Positions 62,160 through 64,000 of a stretch of 64,000 nt of DNA are shown piece after piece. Made by a program: the position numbers and the translations under genes. Source of the stretch: Miscanthus floridulus. Lineage: Eukaryota; Streptophyta; Magnoliopsida; Poales; Poaceae. The DNA lies in the NCBI RefSeq assembly GCF_019320115.1, contig NC_089598.1, positions 30,895,983 through 30,959,982 of the forward strand. The letters are read 5' to 3'. Within the stretch, counting starts at the first letter, position 1, and each line of letters opens with the position of its first letter. Under the pieces are notes generated by a model. The model ran no database searches, was not told where the DNA came from, and saw nothing but the letters and a program-made list of their open reading frames with translations.

Positions 62160-62740
62160 AGGTACATTCTGGTTACTGTTTTGATGTTGCTTCGAAGCCA
62201 AATGTATTTGATTATATGAATTACAAATGGTGGCATGCTAATATGGTCTTGTGGTTGACAACTATGAACATCTTTTATATTGCATAAGGAAAGGCCAAAC
62301 AGTTTACTCCTGAACAAGAGCAAGTTTTCAAGGTTGCCGAAAACCTGTTTCGAGACGTCATAATAAATGTTTTAGGTGAAAACATTGTGGACGTCTACAT
62401 GTTGTCTTTTGCCAAAGAAATGTGGGAAGTGATTGAGACAAAATTTGGCGTTTCCTAATGCTAGGAGTGAGTGCTATATGACTACAAGATGACCGATGAC
62501 CATTCTATAGTAGAACAGGCACATGAGATAAAGAAATGGCAAAAGAACAACATTCCACGTGTGTGTTGCCTAATAAGTTTCTGGCTGGTGGTATCATCGC
62601 GAAGTTACCACAATCATGGAGGGAATTTTCCACTACTACAAACACACAAGCGACAAGAGTTGCTGACCTTAATGGTTCTCTTGATGTTGAAGAGAAGGCT
62701 AGGACAAAGACACTCACAGGAGAAGAGTTGAGTCTTTGTA
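62160..62740 (+). pseudogene. Copia gag fragment
   Basis: Frames give FDVASKPNVFDYMNYKWWHA, VAENLFRDVIINVLGENIVD, SFAKEMWEVIETKFG, YDYKMTDDHSIVEQAHEIKK and NKFLAGGIIAKLPQSWREFS, the gag pattern of plant Copia elements. Several frame changes and stops. Confidence 0.75.
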
Positions 62741-62965
62741 TGGTCTGAAATAAGCACCTAAGCAATGGCATGAGAAGTTTGACAAAACTTAGATATTTGC
62801 TAGTTTTTGTTGTGAATGAGGCTGGCAGATGCGTGTACTATTTCTATGGTAGGGGTGAAGGTGTGGTCTTGTTTTCATATGTCGGTGATGTACTGATCTT
62901 TGGAATCAGCCTTAATTTGATTAAAGAGGTGAAGGACTTCTTGTTCAACAATTTTGTGCTCTCTC
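62741..62965 (+). pseudogene. Copia reverse transcriptase scrap joined to gag
   Basis: Follows the gag fragment directly: APKQWHEKFDKT, then RCVYYFYGRGEGVVLFSYVGDVLIFGISLNLIKEVKDF. The catalytic YVDD is changed to YVGD. Protease, integrase and the first half of RT are missing between gag and this piece. Confidence 0.7.
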
Positions 62966-62984
62966 CTTGCTCCTGGCGTATAGC

Positions 62985-63330
62985 ACACTCCTGTTCCTAG
63001 CAATTCAATCCACAACGAAGGAGAACATCTACTTTAGTAGTACATGTACGACTACTTTCTTATGGTTGTTCGTAGGACTGTATTGCGTACCTCGTCTTGC
63101 ATCGACTGTGGTCTACGATATCAGTAAGCTCCCTATGTCGCCTAGTGGGAACGAAGTCGCGGCCTTGGTCCTGTCTTAGGGTATATTGCTACAACTCCAA
63201 TTGTTTTATTTCTTTTTATATGATTAATATAACGTCAACGGATAGATCACACGTGCACATGCTTGTCAAAAATATTTTACTAAGTTTTTGGATTAAATTA
63301 TACTCAAGTTTGCCTAAATATCTACACATG
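62985..63330 (+). repeat. LTR-like repeat 2 of a Copia remnant
   Basis: Diverged second copy of the repeat at 61850-62140, placed after the RT scrap. Confidence 0.45.
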
Positions 63331-63339
63331 CTACACCGA

Positions 63340-63595
63340 GGAACTTCAACAACCCTAGGGCACTTTTCAAGTTGTGAATTAAGTGTTCGGGGTGTTCATA
63401 TGTTAGGCGAGTCAAGACTCTAAGGGTTAAGCAATGAATGAAACAGACATGATATAATCAACGGGGACAATGCTCTTGCTGACATCTTTGTAGGCCACAA
63501 GGATCATGGGAACTTCATAAAGATTGAACTTTTGAAAATTGTAGAGACCGACCTTCTGAAGACTACTATCACTAGATATGTTGTTAATTAAAAAT
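63340..63595 (+). pseudogene. Copia pol C-terminal scrap
   Basis: Near 63460-63590 a frame reads NGDNALADIFVGHKDHGNFI and KIELLKIVETDLLK, ending in TAA. LADIF is the end motif of Copia RNase H. Beyond 63600 to the window end I see nothing recognisable. Confidence 0.5.
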
Positions 63596-64000
63596 TGTTT
63601 CTTATACTTATAACACTAAAAAGCAAAAAAAAGTCAGGCTTCATCTTGAAAAACAAGCGACATGTATGTCATTCGCCCAATTTAGGTTACCTCACCAGAA
63701 AACCTAATTATTCCACAGTTTAGATGTTCCTAGGATTAGTCACAAACGAAACTAGAATGCTAGATGATAACAAAATGTTGGCAATATTTTACTCAAAACT
63801 CAAGAACGCAATCTCAAGTATGCAAGCAAAACCTTAGATCCCCAAGTTTACAGAGTAGAGGAATAGAAAAAAAAATACAAGAATAGAAAAGGAATAGGTG
63901 TGTATAACAAGGGAACCTAAAACACTGCAATTTTGGAAGATTTGGTGTTTGCGCCAAAGGAATATGAGCACCACGGGAATTTAAGGATTAGTGATAAACA

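Overview
This window is repeat-dense plant nuclear DNA, almost certainly from a grass (Poaceae, probably a panicoid such as the sugarcane/sorghum/maize group). The evidence is Sirevirus-type Copia, Tat-type Gypsy and long-LTR chromovirus elements nested in one another, a common grass MITE, and a 12-oxophytodienoate-reductase-like pseudogene. I see no intact cellular gene; every coding region is part of a transposable element or a pseudogene.

Layout. From base 1 to 52166 lies the 3' part of one Copia/Sirevirus element on the + strand: pol end 1-1731, spacer, env-like ORF 2729-3860 continuing at 17134-17730, purine-rich tail, and 3' LTR 29697-31023 plus 51886-52166. Three other LTR elements have inserted into it, each flanked by a perfect 5-bp target duplication that I could read: (1) a chromovirus-type Gypsy element at 3861-17128 with LTRs of about 4.58 kb and TSD CACTG; (2) a Tat-type Gypsy element at 18285-29653 with TSD AAAGC; (3) a second Tat-type Gypsy element at 31024-51880 with TSD GAAGT, inside the Sirevirus LTR. 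A fourth element, 31630-38037 (TSD TGATG), sits inside the left LTR of element 3. The order of insertion follows from the nesting; the two LTRs of element 1 differ at only about six places, so it is very recent.

From 52167 to 64000 is the flank of the Sirevirus: an AT-rich stretch with two triplets of 18-bp palindromes spaced exactly 27 bp apart, a 19-C run, a broken OPR-like gene on the - strand (55306-56442), and a 3.5-kb solo LTR of the element 1 family (56574-60042) inserted just upstream of that gene's TATA-like box. Beyond it are one clear MITE and one possible one, an antisense LINE reverse-transcriptase scrap and a rearranged Copia remnant.

Most interesting points: the element 1 polyprotein lacks gag and begins with a peptide that copies the histone H3 tail (ARTK...ARKS) while its other end carries a chromodomain-like tail; each LTR of element 2 carries four dispersed hairpins with an invariant GGCAGAA loop and compensatory stem changes; the chromovirus-type LTRs and the otherwise different nested element share a hairpin at the same LTR position; both Tat elements carry an antisense gene, one with a TATA box and an intron that keeps the frame; and the nested element encodes an ORF I do not recognise. 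All positions and identities were read by eye.
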